From: Geobacter sp. UBA2189
GTDB lineage: Bacteria; Desulfobacterota; Desulfuromonadia; Geobacterales; Pseudopelobacteraceae
Length of the DNA stretch: 64,000 nt
Direction: 5' to 3'
NCBI GenBank assembly: GCA_002328035.1
Contig: DCVL01000018.1
Coordinates: forward strand, 1 to 64,000
In this document: one piece after another, positions 15,248 to 24,585 of the stretch
How the letters are laid out: the number at the start of each line of letters is the position of its first letter
Position numbering within the stretch: position 1 is the stretch's first letter
Notes under the pieces: model-generated
Told to the model about the DNA's origin: nothing
The model's database searches: none
Seen by the model: only the letters and a program-made list of their open reading frames with translations
Program-made: the position numbers and the translations under genes

Positions 15248-17473
15248 ATGAAAAAATATATATTTCAGATTGCAACAGGAATTATTCTTTTAACCTTGTT
15301 TTTAGGGTATTCAGCAGGTTTGTGGCAGCTTGCTCTGGTTCGGCATCTGGAACTCTGGAGTTATGATCATCGTCTGAAATTTACAATGCCAGGTGAAATT
15401 GATGATCGGATAGTTATTGTTGATATTGATGAGAAGTCTCTGGCTGAGGTTGGACGTTGGCCCTGGAGCCGCAATCAGGTTGCCAGAATGCTGGATCAAC
15501 TTTTTGATCTTTATAGCGTTGCCGTAGTTGGATTTGATGTTGTTTTTGCAGAGGCAGATACAAGTTCCGGATTGAAGGAGCTGGAGGCTCTCTCAGCCGG
15601 AGTTCTGAAAAACGATGAAAACTTCAGGAGGGTTCTGGCCAAGTCACGCCATAGGCTTGATTACGACTCTATGCTGGCATCAAGTTTTAAAAACAGGCCT
15701 GTCGTGCTGGGCTATTATTTTGGGAATGAGATTAAAGAAAAGAGCCGCATAACAGGTCTGTTGCCTCAACCTGTGTTGACGGAACAGGATTTTCCTGAAG
15801 GTGATACAACTATTCCGGTCAAATTCGGTTACGGAGCAAATATTGCTGTATTGCAGAAAACAGTGGTTTCAGGAGGGCATTTCAATCCTGAACCTGATCT
15901 GGATGGTGTTATTCGTAGAGTTCCAATGTTGCAGAAGTATCAGGGAAATTATTATGAATCACTATCCCTTGCTATACTCAGAACAATGTTTGGACAACCT
16001 AAAATTGTTCCAGGCTTTCCTGAAACAAAGGATTCTCTGCTTGAGTGGTTGCAAGTTGCTGATCTTCATATTCCTGTTGACAGTTCTTCTGCAGCATTAA
16101 TTCCGTATCGCGGAAGACAGGGCAGTTTCAGATACATCTCTGCTGTTGATATCTTAAATGGGAGAGTTGAAAAGAAATTGCTTGAAGGGGCGATTGTGCT
16201 TGTTGGAACAACTGCTCCTGGTCTTATGGATCTCCGTTCTACCCCTGTATCAGCCGTTTATGCCGGAGTTGAAATCCATGCTAACATTATTGCAGGCATT
16301 CTGGATAACAATATAAAGCATGCTCCCAGCTATGCAAGGGGAGCAGAGCTTTTGGGTCTGGCTCTTGGGGGATTTTTGCTGATTTTCTGGCTGCCTTTTT
16401 TAGGACCCATCTCATCATTTGTCCTTACATTTGTCTTGATTGCTGTTACCGGTTTTATAAATTTCATTGCCTGGCGCTCTGGACTGGTTTTGCCTCTGGC
16501 TTCTCAGATGTTATTATTTCCTCTCCTTTATGCATTTAATGCAAGTTACGGGTTTTTGCTAGAGTCCCGTACAAAACGTCAGATAACCGGACTTTTTGGT
16601 CAATATGTCCCGCCACAGATTGTAAGCAAGATGAGTAAGGATCCGGAACGGTTTACTATGGAGGCTGAAAGTCGTGAAATGACAGTGCTGTTTGCTGACG
16701 TAATCGGTTTTACAAACATCTCTGAAAAACTTACTCCCAAAGAGCTTGCAACATTCATGAATAAATACCTGACAGCCATGACAGCTATCATCTATGAGCA
16801 TGGTGGCACGGTAGACAAATATATAGGTGATGCCATTATGGCCTTCTGGGGAGCGCCACTTGAAGATCCTCAACATGCCAGACATGCCGTTGAGGCATCT
16901 ATTGCCATGCGAAGCAGGATGGATGCCATGCAGGAAGAGATGAGAGCAGAGGGTTTTCCTGAAATTAGGATGGGTATAGGGATTAATAGCGGTCAGATGC
17001 GTGTTGGCAACATGGGATCCAGTTTTAGGGTGGCCTATACCGTCATGGGTGATTCTGTCAACCTGGCATCCAGACTTGAAAGTCTGACGAGACTTTATGG
17101 TATTCCGATAATTGCGGGAAAAGCAACCAGAGAACTTGTCTCTGGCTTTCTTTGGCGTGAATTGGATTTAGTGAAGGTAAAAGGTAAAAATGAACCGGTA
17201 GATATATTTGAACCGTGTGGTGAAGAATCCTTACTTGAACAGAATTATATTAATGATATTATGGGCTTTAACAATTTAGTTTTCTTGTATAGAAAACAGG
17301 AATGGCATGTTGCAGAATCGCTGTTAAAAGTTATGATTAACGATAAACCGGATATGAGGCTGTATCAGCTTTATATGAGCCGTGTACGACAGTACCTTAA
17401 CGAACCTCCTTCTCCTGAATGGAACGGTGTCTGCACCTTTAACACAAAAAATGGAGATGTTTTAAATGCGTAA
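15248..17473 (+). CDS. CHASE2-domain class III adenylate/guanylate cyclase
   Basis: This 741-residue membrane protein starts with a transmembrane segment (residues 5-27). A periplasmic CHASE2 sensor domain (about 30-345) follows, then three hydrophobic segments (about 360-440) and a cytoplasmic class III nucleotide cyclase domain (about 475-660). Metal-binding Asps are seen in VLFADVIGFTN and GDAIMAFWG. The Lys in VDKYIGD fits adenine specificity, and MGDSVNLASRLE carries the transition-state Asn and Arg. It should make cAMP in response to an unknown envelope signal. GGAG precedes the start. Its end overlaps the next gene by 8 bases, so it heads a cyclase-TpsB-TpsA-FecR operon. Confidence 0.93.
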   Translation: MKKYIFQIATGIILLTLFLGYSAGLWQLALVRHLELWSYDHRLKFTMPGEIDDRIVIVDIDEKSLAEVGRWPWSRNQVARMLDQLFDLYSVAVVGFDVVFAEADTSSGLKELEALSAGVLKNDENFRRVLAKSRHRLDYDSMLASSFKNRPVVLGYYFGNEIKEKSRITGLLPQPVLTEQDFPEGDTTIPVKFGYGANIAVLQKTVVSGGHFNPEPDLDGVIRRVPMLQKYQGNYYESLSLAILRTMFGQPKIVPGFPETKDSLLEWLQVADLHIPVDSSSAALIPYRGRQGSFRYISAVDILNGRVEKKLLEGAIVLVGTTAPGLMDLRSTPVSAVYAGVEIHANIIAGILDNNIKHAPSYARGAELLGLALGGFLLIFWLPFLGPISSFVLTFVLIAVTGFINFIAWRSGLVLPLASQMLLFPLLYAFNASYGFLLESRTKRQITGLFGQYVPPQIVSKMSKDPERFTMEAESREMTVLFADVIGFTNISEKLTPKELATFMNKYLTAMTAIIYEHGGTVDKYIGDAIMAFWGAPLEDPQHARHAVEASIAMRSRMDAMQEEMRAEGFPEIRMGIGINSGQMRVGNMGSSFRVAYTVMGDSVNLASRLESLTRLYGIPIIAGKATRELVSGFLWRELDLVKVKGKNEPVDIFEPCGEESLLEQNYINDIMGFNNLVFLYRKQEWHVAESLLKVMINDKPDMRLYQLYMSRVRQYLNEPPSPEWNGVCTFNTKNGDVLNA

Positions 17474-19073
17474 ACCGATAATCTATTTATTCTTGTCTGT
17501 TTTGGTATTTGCTACAGAGCTTTATGCAGAAGAAGCCATAATACCTCATTTTGACATTAACAGGTATATCCTTGAAGGGAATACGGCGCTGACTTCCGAG
17601 AATATTGACAAAATACTTGGCCGTTTCACAGGCAAAAACAGGGATTTTGGCGACATTCAGCAGGCAATAGAAGTGCTTGAGGCATCATATAAAAAATTGG
17701 GTTACAATCTGGTCACAGTTCTTCTTCCTGAGCAGGAACTTGAAAAGGGAGAGATCCGAATAACGGTAATAGAACCCAGAATCAAAGAGGTTACTGTTGA
17801 GGGTAACAAACAGTACAGTCGAGATAATATTCTGAACAGTATCCCTAATCTTAGAATCGGAGAAATGCCGAACCTTAACATTCTCTCGGAGAACATGCGT
17901 GCTGCAAATGAAAATCCGGGCAAAAAGGCTGTTATTCAATTCCAGTCTCTAAATGTACCTCAAGAGCTTAAAGCCAGGATAAAAGTTACTGATCAAAGGC
18001 CATTAAAGTTGTTTGCCAGCGCAGATAATACAGGAACGATACAATCTGGTGAATATCGTCTTGGAATAGGTGTTCAACATTACAATCTGTTTGATCTTGA
18101 TCATATTATGGCGCTTCAATATCAGACATCTGCAGATTATCCAAGCAGGGTAAGTATAGCCAGTGGTTCATATCGGATACCTTTTTATACTCTTGGGGAT
18201 ACTCTCGATGTTTATGCTGGTTATTCCAATGTAGATAACGGCACAAGCCAGATTTCTGGCACCGATATACAGGTTAGCGGTCAGGGGATTGTTGCAGGTG
18301 TCAGATATAACCTGAATCTCAGGCGTTTAGGCAATTATGAACACAAATTGCTGTTCGGGGCAGATTATCGTTTTTACGACAACAGTGCATTGCTTTCAGG
18401 TTCGGAGCTTGCTTCAGATGTTACTACCCACCCCTTTAGCCTGACATATATCTTAGGAGTTAAGAAACATTACATAAATATTGATGGATATCTCGGGGTT
18501 ATCCACAACGAGCCCTGGGGACACAAGGGAAGCCAGAAAGACTTTGAAAACTCTAAAAATGGAGCCAACCCGAGGTACTGGATAATCCGTTATGGTACTA
18601 ACATAATGGCAAAACCTGTAGGAGACTGGCTTGCGAGGTTTGTTGTAAATGCTCAATATAGCGATGACAGGTTAATCTCTGGTGAGCAGTTAGGGCTAGG
18701 TGGAGCAAGTTCTGTAAGAGGTTATCAGGAACGGGAAGAATCCTTCGATGCAGGGTTTTATGGAAGCGCAGAGCTATACACTCCTGATCTAGCTAAAATT
18801 CTGTCTATTTCCGGGGCGCAGATCCGTCTGGTTGCATTTTATGATGCCGGATATGGTTACAATAATCATATCCAGTATGGGGATAACAGGTATAATACAC
18901 TTGAAAGTGCTGGTGCAGGTTTAAGAGTGCATTTAGATGAGTATTTCAGTTTTGCCATTGATGGCGCTGTTGCAATGAGTGATACCATTAATTACAAGAA
19001 TTTGGTCTTTGATATTCATCCGACAAAAAATGGTGATAACCGGATACACTTTAAAGCTCAGATAACCTACTGA
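17466..19073 (+). CDS. Two-partner secretion outer-membrane transporter (TpsB, ShlB/FhaC family)
   Basis: This 535-residue protein has a signal peptide (about 1-21). Two POTRA-like regions follow (FDINRYILEGNTALT; then IKEVTVEGNKQYSRDNIL), and then a C-terminal beta-barrel of about 350 residues. The barrel carries the VRGY motif (GGASSVRGYQERE) found in the conserved plug loop of Omp85/TpsB proteins. TpsB exports one specific TpsA partner across the outer membrane; the partner is the next gene. The gene overlaps the cyclase by 8 bases. Confidence 0.93.
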   Translation: MRKPIIYLFLSVLVFATELYAEEAIIPHFDINRYILEGNTALTSENIDKILGRFTGKNRDFGDIQQAIEVLEASYKKLGYNLVTVLLPEQELEKGEIRITVIEPRIKEVTVEGNKQYSRDNILNSIPNLRIGEMPNLNILSENMRAANENPGKKAVIQFQSLNVPQELKARIKVTDQRPLKLFASADNTGTIQSGEYRLGIGVQHYNLFDLDHIMALQYQTSADYPSRVSIASGSYRIPFYTLGDTLDVYAGYSNVDNGTSQISGTDIQVSGQGIVAGVRYNLNLRRLGNYEHKLLFGADYRFYDNSALLSGSELASDVTTHPFSLTYILGVKKHYINIDGYLGVIHNEPWGHKGSQKDFENSKNGANPRYWIIRYGTNIMAKPVGDWLARFVVNAQYSDDRLISGEQLGLGGASSVRGYQEREESFDAGFYGSAELYTPDLAKILSISGAQIRLVAFYDAGYGYNNHIQYGDNRYNTLESAGAGLRVHLDEYFSFAIDGAVAMSDTINYKNLVFDIHPTKNGDNRIHFKAQITY

Positions 19074-19111
19074 TATTGGAATCTTTACAGTGTGCTAAAG
19101 AGGTCTTAGCC

Positions 19112-22100
19112 ATGAAAAATACAAAAATAACCAACCATCGTCTTTTAACTGTCGGAATCCTTGCTGTTTGCACGTTTTTTTCAGCATCAACTTCCTTCAC
19201 ATTACCAGCCTCTCCTCATATATTAAATGGTCAGGTCTCTATTGGGCAGACCGGAACTACTATGACTGTCACCAACAGCCCTGCTTCCATAATAAATTGG
19301 GGCTCTTTTTCCATTGCGCATAACGAAATAACTCGATTTGTTCAGCAATCACCATCAAGCTCTGTATTGAACAGGGTGACTGGTGGAGATCCTTCACAAA
19401 TCTATGGCGCTCTCCAATCAAATGGTAAGGTATTTCTTATAAATCAGAATGGCATACTAATAGGGCCAACAGCCAGGATTGATGTAAATGGTTTTATTGC
19501 TTCATCCCTTAATATTACGGATCAGGACTTTATATCGGGTAGAATGAAATTTACAGCCGGTTCAATGTCTGGCGCTGTTGAAAATCATGGGATTATAACT
19601 ACTCCAACAGGCGGTAAAGTCTATCTGATAGGCACTGACATAAAAAATAGTGGCATTATAACAGCCCCTAACGGTGATATCATGCTTGCAGCAGGTAAAG
19701 AGTTATTACTTGTAGAAGAGATAAATCCTGAAATAGCATATTTTTTGAATGCCCCTGATAACCAAGCTATCAATCTTGGTAAGCTGGCTGCAGAATCAGG
19801 CAGAATAGGTATTTATGGAGGAATAGTGCGTCAATCAGGGGTTGTTACTGCAGACACGGCAACTCGTGATGATATTGGCCGGATCTTTCTTAAATCCAGC
19901 AAAGAGACCATTGTCGAGGCTGGAAGCCTTACAACTGCCAGCGGAATAAGAGGGGGCATGGTAACGGTTCAATCAACTGAAGGCACCACTTTGGTAAGTG
20001 GTAAAATTGAGGCCAAAGGTGATGAAGATGGTGGTGAAATAAGAATACTTGGAGAACAGGCAGCCCTACTGAATGGAGCATCTGTTGATGTCTCATCCAT
20101 ATCTGGTGGTGGAGGCACGGTTTTGTTTGGAGGTGATTATCAGGGGAAAAATCCTGAGATTCAGAACTCAAAAGCTATCTATCTTGATAAATACGCAAGC
20201 ATTAAGGCTGATGCAATAGAAAAGGACAATGGTGGTAAGGTAATCCTCTGGTCTGATGAAATTACCCGCATATTTGGTGAAATAACTGCAACAGGCGGTT
20301 TATTTTCAGGTAATGGGGGATTTGTTGAGACCTCATCAAAAAAACACCTTGAAGTATACAGCGCTCCCAATACTGCCGCAATTAATGGTAAGGGTGGGCT
20401 TTGGCTGCTGGATCCAGATGAGGATATAACGATATGGGATTCCACAGGGTTGAATATTACATCTTCATCTCCCTTTCAACCCACTTATTACGGAGGTTCG
20501 TATCTTGATGTTACGGTTTTGAAAAATTATCTGGAAACTACTGGCGATGCAGTGGTGCAGACCAGTTATTCTGGAGGTGGCGGAACGGGGGTAATAAATC
20601 TGAATTCTCCCTTGAACCTTACTTTAGGAGCCTTTAGAACTCTTTCTCTGCTGGCTGGAAATGACATAAACATTACAACTGATATCTCTGTAAGTGGGGC
20701 TCCACTAAACCTTAATCTGTTTGCCGGTTATGCAACAGGTACAGGTTCGGTGAATTTAGGGATTGAATCACCATCAACCATTAATCTTAACGGTGGTTTT
20801 TTTAATTCAAACAGTTATACAGGCGTGACCCTGGGTGATCTGAGCGGGAGCTTTCCAGCCAATATTGTTGCTGGAAGAATAACTTTCAACAACCTCACAT
20901 CCGGTAATATCAGCATACATCAAAACTCTACCATGCAGACAAGCTCTAATTATATTAATATTCAAAATAATGCTCCAGCAGGCTGGGTACAAAACGGTGG
21001 TACCATCAATGCGGGTAGCGGTAGTCTTGAGATATATTCATCAGGTGTAGAATTTGCTCTAGGTAGTTATACAAATGCTGAAACTATATTTTCTAAAGCA
21101 TTTGGTTCTAATGGAACAAGATTCTTTGGAGGTTACATAGGGGATAGTTCTACTAAGGAGATACATTTTAATACGGATACTATTTCAATAGCTGCAGGCG
21201 GAGGAGCAATTTATACTTCTTCCGATTCTATTAATAATGAGGTTGGCTTTTCACCATTCACAGAGGGGAAAACTGTGGGAGTAGTTGCTGGTAGTGGTGA
21301 TCTCCTTATTTCACAAACTGTACTTGACCTTATATCTTCTCCAACACTGGTAATAGGTTCAGAGCCTGGTGGTGGATATCTTGTAGGCAATATAAATGTA
21401 TCAGGATTGTCATGGAGTGGTGGAGTTCGTCAGCGTGTTGCATTTCTTGCAAGCGGTGCGGTTACGGGAGATAATATAACCTCGCCGGTGCTTGGAGTAA
21501 TATCTTCAGGCCAGGTTGATCTCACGGACAATAGCGTGGGTGCTGTTGCCATTCAATCTGCCGGAGGTGGAGTTGCTTTCAGAAATAACACAGGCTTCTC
21601 GGTCGTCTCTGTAACTGGTGGCAATGTTAATCCCAAGACTATAACCGGTGTTAGCAGCAATGGAGGCAATATAGGCCTGCGGTCCAATAATGGTGATATA
21701 AGTATTGAGTCACCGGTAAATGCCGGAGTAGGGTCGGTTAATATCAAAGCGGATACAGGTAGTATATATACGGGGTCTGCTGGTGCTATAAATGTTTTTG
21801 CCGGATCATTTTATGCTGATGCAGGGGGCAATATAGGGGGTCCTCAATATGCTTTTGTTACTCAAACTCCCTTGTGGGCTTATCTGCATTCAGGTGGTTC
21901 TATGTATCTTACAAACTATGGTGCCGTAACTACTGCTTTAACTCCAATAACCTCTGGAGGAGTTACTAGCCTTGCCGCAAAGAGTCCACTTACCATTGGA
22001 TATGGCGGCTTGACTTCACTGGATAATGTCTATCTTACAGCAGCAATGAGTTCTAATGGATCATTGCCAGATAATCTGACTATTGATGGATCTGTTATCT

Positions 22101-22405
22101 CCCTGAATGGGGCAATCTATCTGAAAGCTGGTGGCAGGATACTTGGCAGTGGCACTTTGACAGCTCCAGGCGGGATTTTTAGGGAAGAGGGGAGTTTGCT
22201 AAATGAATTGCCTTCATCACTGATACCTGTACTTCCTGAACCTCCTCTTTTTCTGGATCCGGCAACTAAAACAGGTAGTGCCTTAACAGCAGCGTCAGAA
22301 GATAAAGAGGATGAAGAGAAAGAAGAGAAGAAAAAGGGAGAAGTGAAAGATGGAAAAGCAAAAGAGGAACGGACTTATAAAAAAGAGAACTCTTATTGCA
22401 ACTAA
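19112..22405 (+). CDS. Two-partner secretion exoprotein (TpsA, filamentous haemagglutinin N-terminal domain)
   Basis: This is a large secreted protein of 1097 residues. After a signal peptide (about 1-33) comes the TPS secretion domain with the hallmark pattern SVLNRVTGGDPSQIYG and FLINQNGILIGP. A long Gly/Ser/Asn-rich beta-helix-like body follows, without obvious exact tandem repeats. The last 35 residues are a Lys/Glu-rich tail ending in NSYCN. It is shorter than classic haemagglutinins and shows no recognisable toxin domain, so an adhesin or matrix role is more likely than contact-dependent inhibition. The start is ATG 19112 (AGAGG 8 bases upstream) rather than TTG 19076. The 3' end overlaps fecR by 56 bases. 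Confidence 0.9.
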   Translation: MKNTKITNHRLLTVGILAVCTFFSASTSFTLPASPHILNGQVSIGQTGTTMTVTNSPASIINWGSFSIAHNEITRFVQQSPSSSVLNRVTGGDPSQIYGALQSNGKVFLINQNGILIGPTARIDVNGFIASSLNITDQDFISGRMKFTAGSMSGAVENHGIITTPTGGKVYLIGTDIKNSGIITAPNGDIMLAAGKELLLVEEINPEIAYFLNAPDNQAINLGKLAAESGRIGIYGGIVRQSGVVTADTATRDDIGRIFLKSSKETIVEAGSLTTASGIRGGMVTVQSTEGTTLVSGKIEAKGDEDGGEIRILGEQAALLNGASVDVSSISGGGGTVLFGGDYQGKNPEIQNSKAIYLDKYASIKADAIEKDNGGKVILWSDEITRIFGEITATGGLFSGNGGFVETSSKKHLEVYSAPNTAAINGKGGLWLLDPDEDITIWDSTGLNITSSSPFQPTYYGGSYLDVTVLKNYLETTGDAVVQTSYSGGGGTGVINLNSPLNLTLGAFRTLSLLAGNDINITTDISVSGAPLNLNLFAGYATGTGSVNLGIESPSTINLNGGFFNSNSYTGVTLGDLSGSFPANIVAGRITFNNLTSGNISIHQNSTMQTSSNYINIQNNAPAGWVQNGGTINAGSGSLEIYSSGVEFALGSYTNAETIFSKAFGSNGTRFFGGYIGDSSTKEIHFNTDTISIAAGGGAIYTSSDSINNEVGFSPFTEGKTVGVVAGSGDLLISQTVLDLISSPTLVIGSEPGGGYLVGNINVSGLSWSGGVRQRVAFLASGAVTGDNITSPVLGVISSGQVDLTDNSVGAVAIQSAGGGVAFRNNTGFSVVSVTGGNVNPKTITGVSSNGGNIGLRSNNGDISIESPVNAGVGSVNIKADTGSIYTGSAGAINVFAGSFYADAGGNIGGPQYAFVTQTPLWAYLHSGGSMYLTNYGAVTTALTPITSGGVTSLAAKSPLTIGYGGLTSLDNVYLTAAMSSNGSLPDNLTIDGSVISLNGAIYLKAGGRILGSGTLTAPGGIFREEGSLLNELPSSLIPVLPEPPLFLDPATKTGSALTAASEDKEDEEKEEKKKGEVKDGKAKEERTYKKENSYCN

Positions 22406-23081
22406 CCTCGTTAATCTTCTTATTTTATTGCTTTTTTCTGTGACATCGTTTGCCGCAGCTGCCGGAACGGTTACCCATGTTTCAGGTCCACTGGTGGTGA
22501 AGAAGGCTGATGGTAAGATTAAATCGCTTTCAATAGGTTCTTCAGTTGAGTCTGGTGATCTTGTCATTACAGAAAAAAGGACATATGCTTGTTTGAAATT
22601 TTCTGATGGGAGTCAGGTGACATTAAAACCAAATACCCAGTTTAAGGTGGAGAATTATGTATATGAACAGTCTAGTCCAAAGGAGGATGCAGGTTCTTTT
22701 AAATTGATAAAAGGGGGTTTACGCACGATAACCGGTCAGATAGGTAAACGTGGTAATGAACATAGCTATAGAATGAAGACCCCGACAGCAACGATAGGTA
22801 TAAGAGGAACCATCTATGATTTGCATTTCTGCCAGGGAGTTGAGTGTGGGGCTTCAATACAACCAGGTCTTTATTTGGCTGTTACAGATGGTACTATTGT
22901 GGTTACCAATGATGCTGGTCTGCAGACAACCCTTGAGGTAAAGACCGGACAGTATGTCTACATAAAAGATGCAAGTTCGCCACCTGTTTTAATGCCGTCT
23001 AAACCGGATATACCCTTTAATCTGCCAAAGATATTTGAAAAACCCCCTAAAACCGGAGGCACAGACTGCCAGCTGCGTTAG
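22350..23081 (+). CDS. Secreted FecR-domain protein
   Basis: This 243-residue protein has a signal peptide (about 18-38, ending FAAAAG) and a FecR domain. Visible pieces are SSVESGDLVITEKRTYACLKFSDGSQVTLKPNTQF and the later TPTATIGIRGTIYDL. A proline-rich tail follows. Stand-alone exported FecR proteins are common beside CHASE2 cyclases and secretion systems. They are thought to bind envelope partners, but the exact role is unknown. It starts inside the last 56 bases of tpsA in another frame, so the operon is tightly coupled. The terminator at 23111-23152 closes the operon. Confidence 0.88.
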   Translation: MEKQKRNGLIKKRTLIATNLVNLLILLLFSVTSFAAAAGTVTHVSGPLVVKKADGKIKSLSIGSSVESGDLVITEKRTYACLKFSDGSQVTLKPNTQFKVENYVYEQSSPKEDAGSFKLIKGGLRTITGQIGKRGNEHSYRMKTPTATIGIRGTIYDLHFCQGVECGASIQPGLYLAVTDGTIVVTNDAGLQTTLEVKTGQYVYIKDASSPPVLMPSKPDIPFNLPKIFEKPPKTGGTDCQLR

Positions 23082-23110
23082 AATCTGAGCCATTCAAACT
23101 GATTTAGATT

Positions 23111-23152
23111 AAGCCCGAACCTTGTTATACATTGTTCGGGCTGTCCTTTTTA
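23111..23152 (+). terminator. Rho-independent terminator of the cyclase-Tps-FecR operon
   Basis: AGCCCGAAC (23112-23120) and GTTCGGGCT (23134-23142) form a perfect 9-bp stem with a 13-base loop. A T-rich run follows at 23147-23151. Confidence 0.85.
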
Positions 23153-23203
23153 TGGGTAATCATGCTAAATCTTGAGTGAAATTCTATTCAAAGGAATATA
23201 CAG

Positions 23204-24571
23204 ATGAAGAATAAACGACAGTTTACTACTGCGCAATTACAAGGATGGGACAAGGAATTTGTATGGCATCCATTTACACAGATGCAGGATTGGCTTGCTG
23301 ATGATCCGGTAGTAATTGTAAAAGGGGAGGGGTGCTGGCTGATTGATTCTGAAGGCAAGCGTTACCTGGACGGGGTTGCCTCAATGTGGACGAACGTTCA
23401 TGGCCATTGCAATACTGAACTTAACAGGGCATTGGCGGAACAGGCATCAAAGATAGAACATTCAACTCTCCTGGGATTGGCCGGTGAACAGTCAATACTT
23501 CTGGCTAAACGGTTGGTTGAGATAGCGCCTGCCGGACTGAGAAAGGTTTTTTATTCAGATAACGGTTCTACTGCGGTTGAGGTTGGTCTTAAGATGGCCT
23601 ACCAGTACCACTGCCACAAGGGAAGTCCGGAAAAGAGCTGTTTTATAAGGCTTCAGCATGCCTATCACGGAGATACCATAGGTTCTATGAGTGTGGGCGG
23701 TATTCCGATCTATCATTCCACTTTTGGTCCATTGCTGTTTAAAACCATTGAAGCACCGGCACCCTACTGTTATCGCTGTCTATTTGGCAGAATTGATAAT
23801 TATGATTGTGGTATGCCTTGTCTTACGGAACTGGAAAAACTTATAAAAGAGAATCTCGGATCCCTGGCAGGTATGGTTATTGAACCTATGCTCCAAGGAG
23901 CCGGAGGGATGCTTGTACAGCCAAAAGGTTATCTGAAGGGTGTGAGTAAACTTTGTGAAATATATGGTATACTGTTGATTACCGATGAGGTGGCAACAGG
24001 TTTTGGAAGAACAGGGGTGATGTTTGCCTGTGAGCATGAAGAGGTGCGACCCGATATAATGGCTGTATCAAAAGGGCTGTGTGCCGGTTATCTGCCTTTG
24101 GCAGCCACACTGGCAACTGACGAGATATACCAGGCTTTTTTAGGTGATTATTCGGAACTTAGGACTTTTTTTCATGGCCATACATTTACGGGAAATCCTC
24201 TGGCCTGTGCGGTGGCACTGCGAAGTCTTGAACTGTTTAAAGAAAACAGGCTTCTTGAAGCTGTTAATGACAGGTCTTTACAGTTGAAAAACCATCTGAA
24301 ACGATTGGCCAATCTGCCTGCTGTTGGGGATGTTCGTCAGTACGGTCTGGCTGCAGGTGTTGAGCTGGTAAAGGATAAGGAAACCCGAGAACCTTATCCC
24401 TGGGAAGAGAAAATCGGGATTAAGGTCTGTACTGAGGCGAGAAAGTTTGGACTCTTTTCAAGACCTTTAGGTAACACTGTGGTTATATTTCCACCATTGT
24501 CAATAACCGCTGATGAGCTTGATTTTATGATTGATGGAGTTGAGCGAGCCATAAAGATTGTTACAGAATAA
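23204..24571 (+). CDS. bioA: Adenosylmethionine-8-amino-7-oxononanoate aminotransferase
   Basis: This is a 455-residue class III PLP aminotransferase of the biotin pathway. It shows the BioA opening WHPFTQM, YSDNGSTAVEVGLKMA, HAYHGDTIGSMSVGG, LLITDEVATGFGRTG, and the PLP Lys in VSKGLCAGYLPLA. FTGNPLACAVAL follows. BioA makes 7,8-diaminopelargonate using SAM as amino donor. No other bio gene is adjacent. AAAGGAA lies 8 bases upstream of the ATG. Confidence 0.95.
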   Translation: MKNKRQFTTAQLQGWDKEFVWHPFTQMQDWLADDPVVIVKGEGCWLIDSEGKRYLDGVASMWTNVHGHCNTELNRALAEQASKIEHSTLLGLAGEQSILLAKRLVEIAPAGLRKVFYSDNGSTAVEVGLKMAYQYHCHKGSPEKSCFIRLQHAYHGDTIGSMSVGGIPIYHSTFGPLLFKTIEAPAPYCYRCLFGRIDNYDCGMPCLTELEKLIKENLGSLAGMVIEPMLQGAGGMLVQPKGYLKGVSKLCEIYGILLITDEVATGFGRTGVMFACEHEEVRPDIMAVSKGLCAGYLPLAATLATDEIYQAFLGDYSELRTFFHGHTFTGNPLACAVALRSLELFKENRLLEAVNDRSLQLKNHLKRLANLPAVGDVRQYGLAAGVELVKDKETREPYPWEEKIGIKVCTEARKFGLFSRPLGNTVVIFPPLSITADELDFMIDGVERAIKIVTE

Positions 24572-24585
24572 TTTGCAGAAATAAA

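Noticed and set aside
19076..19111. TTG 19076 as the TpsA start
   Set aside because: ATG 19112 has a ribosome-binding site and gives a proper signal peptide.
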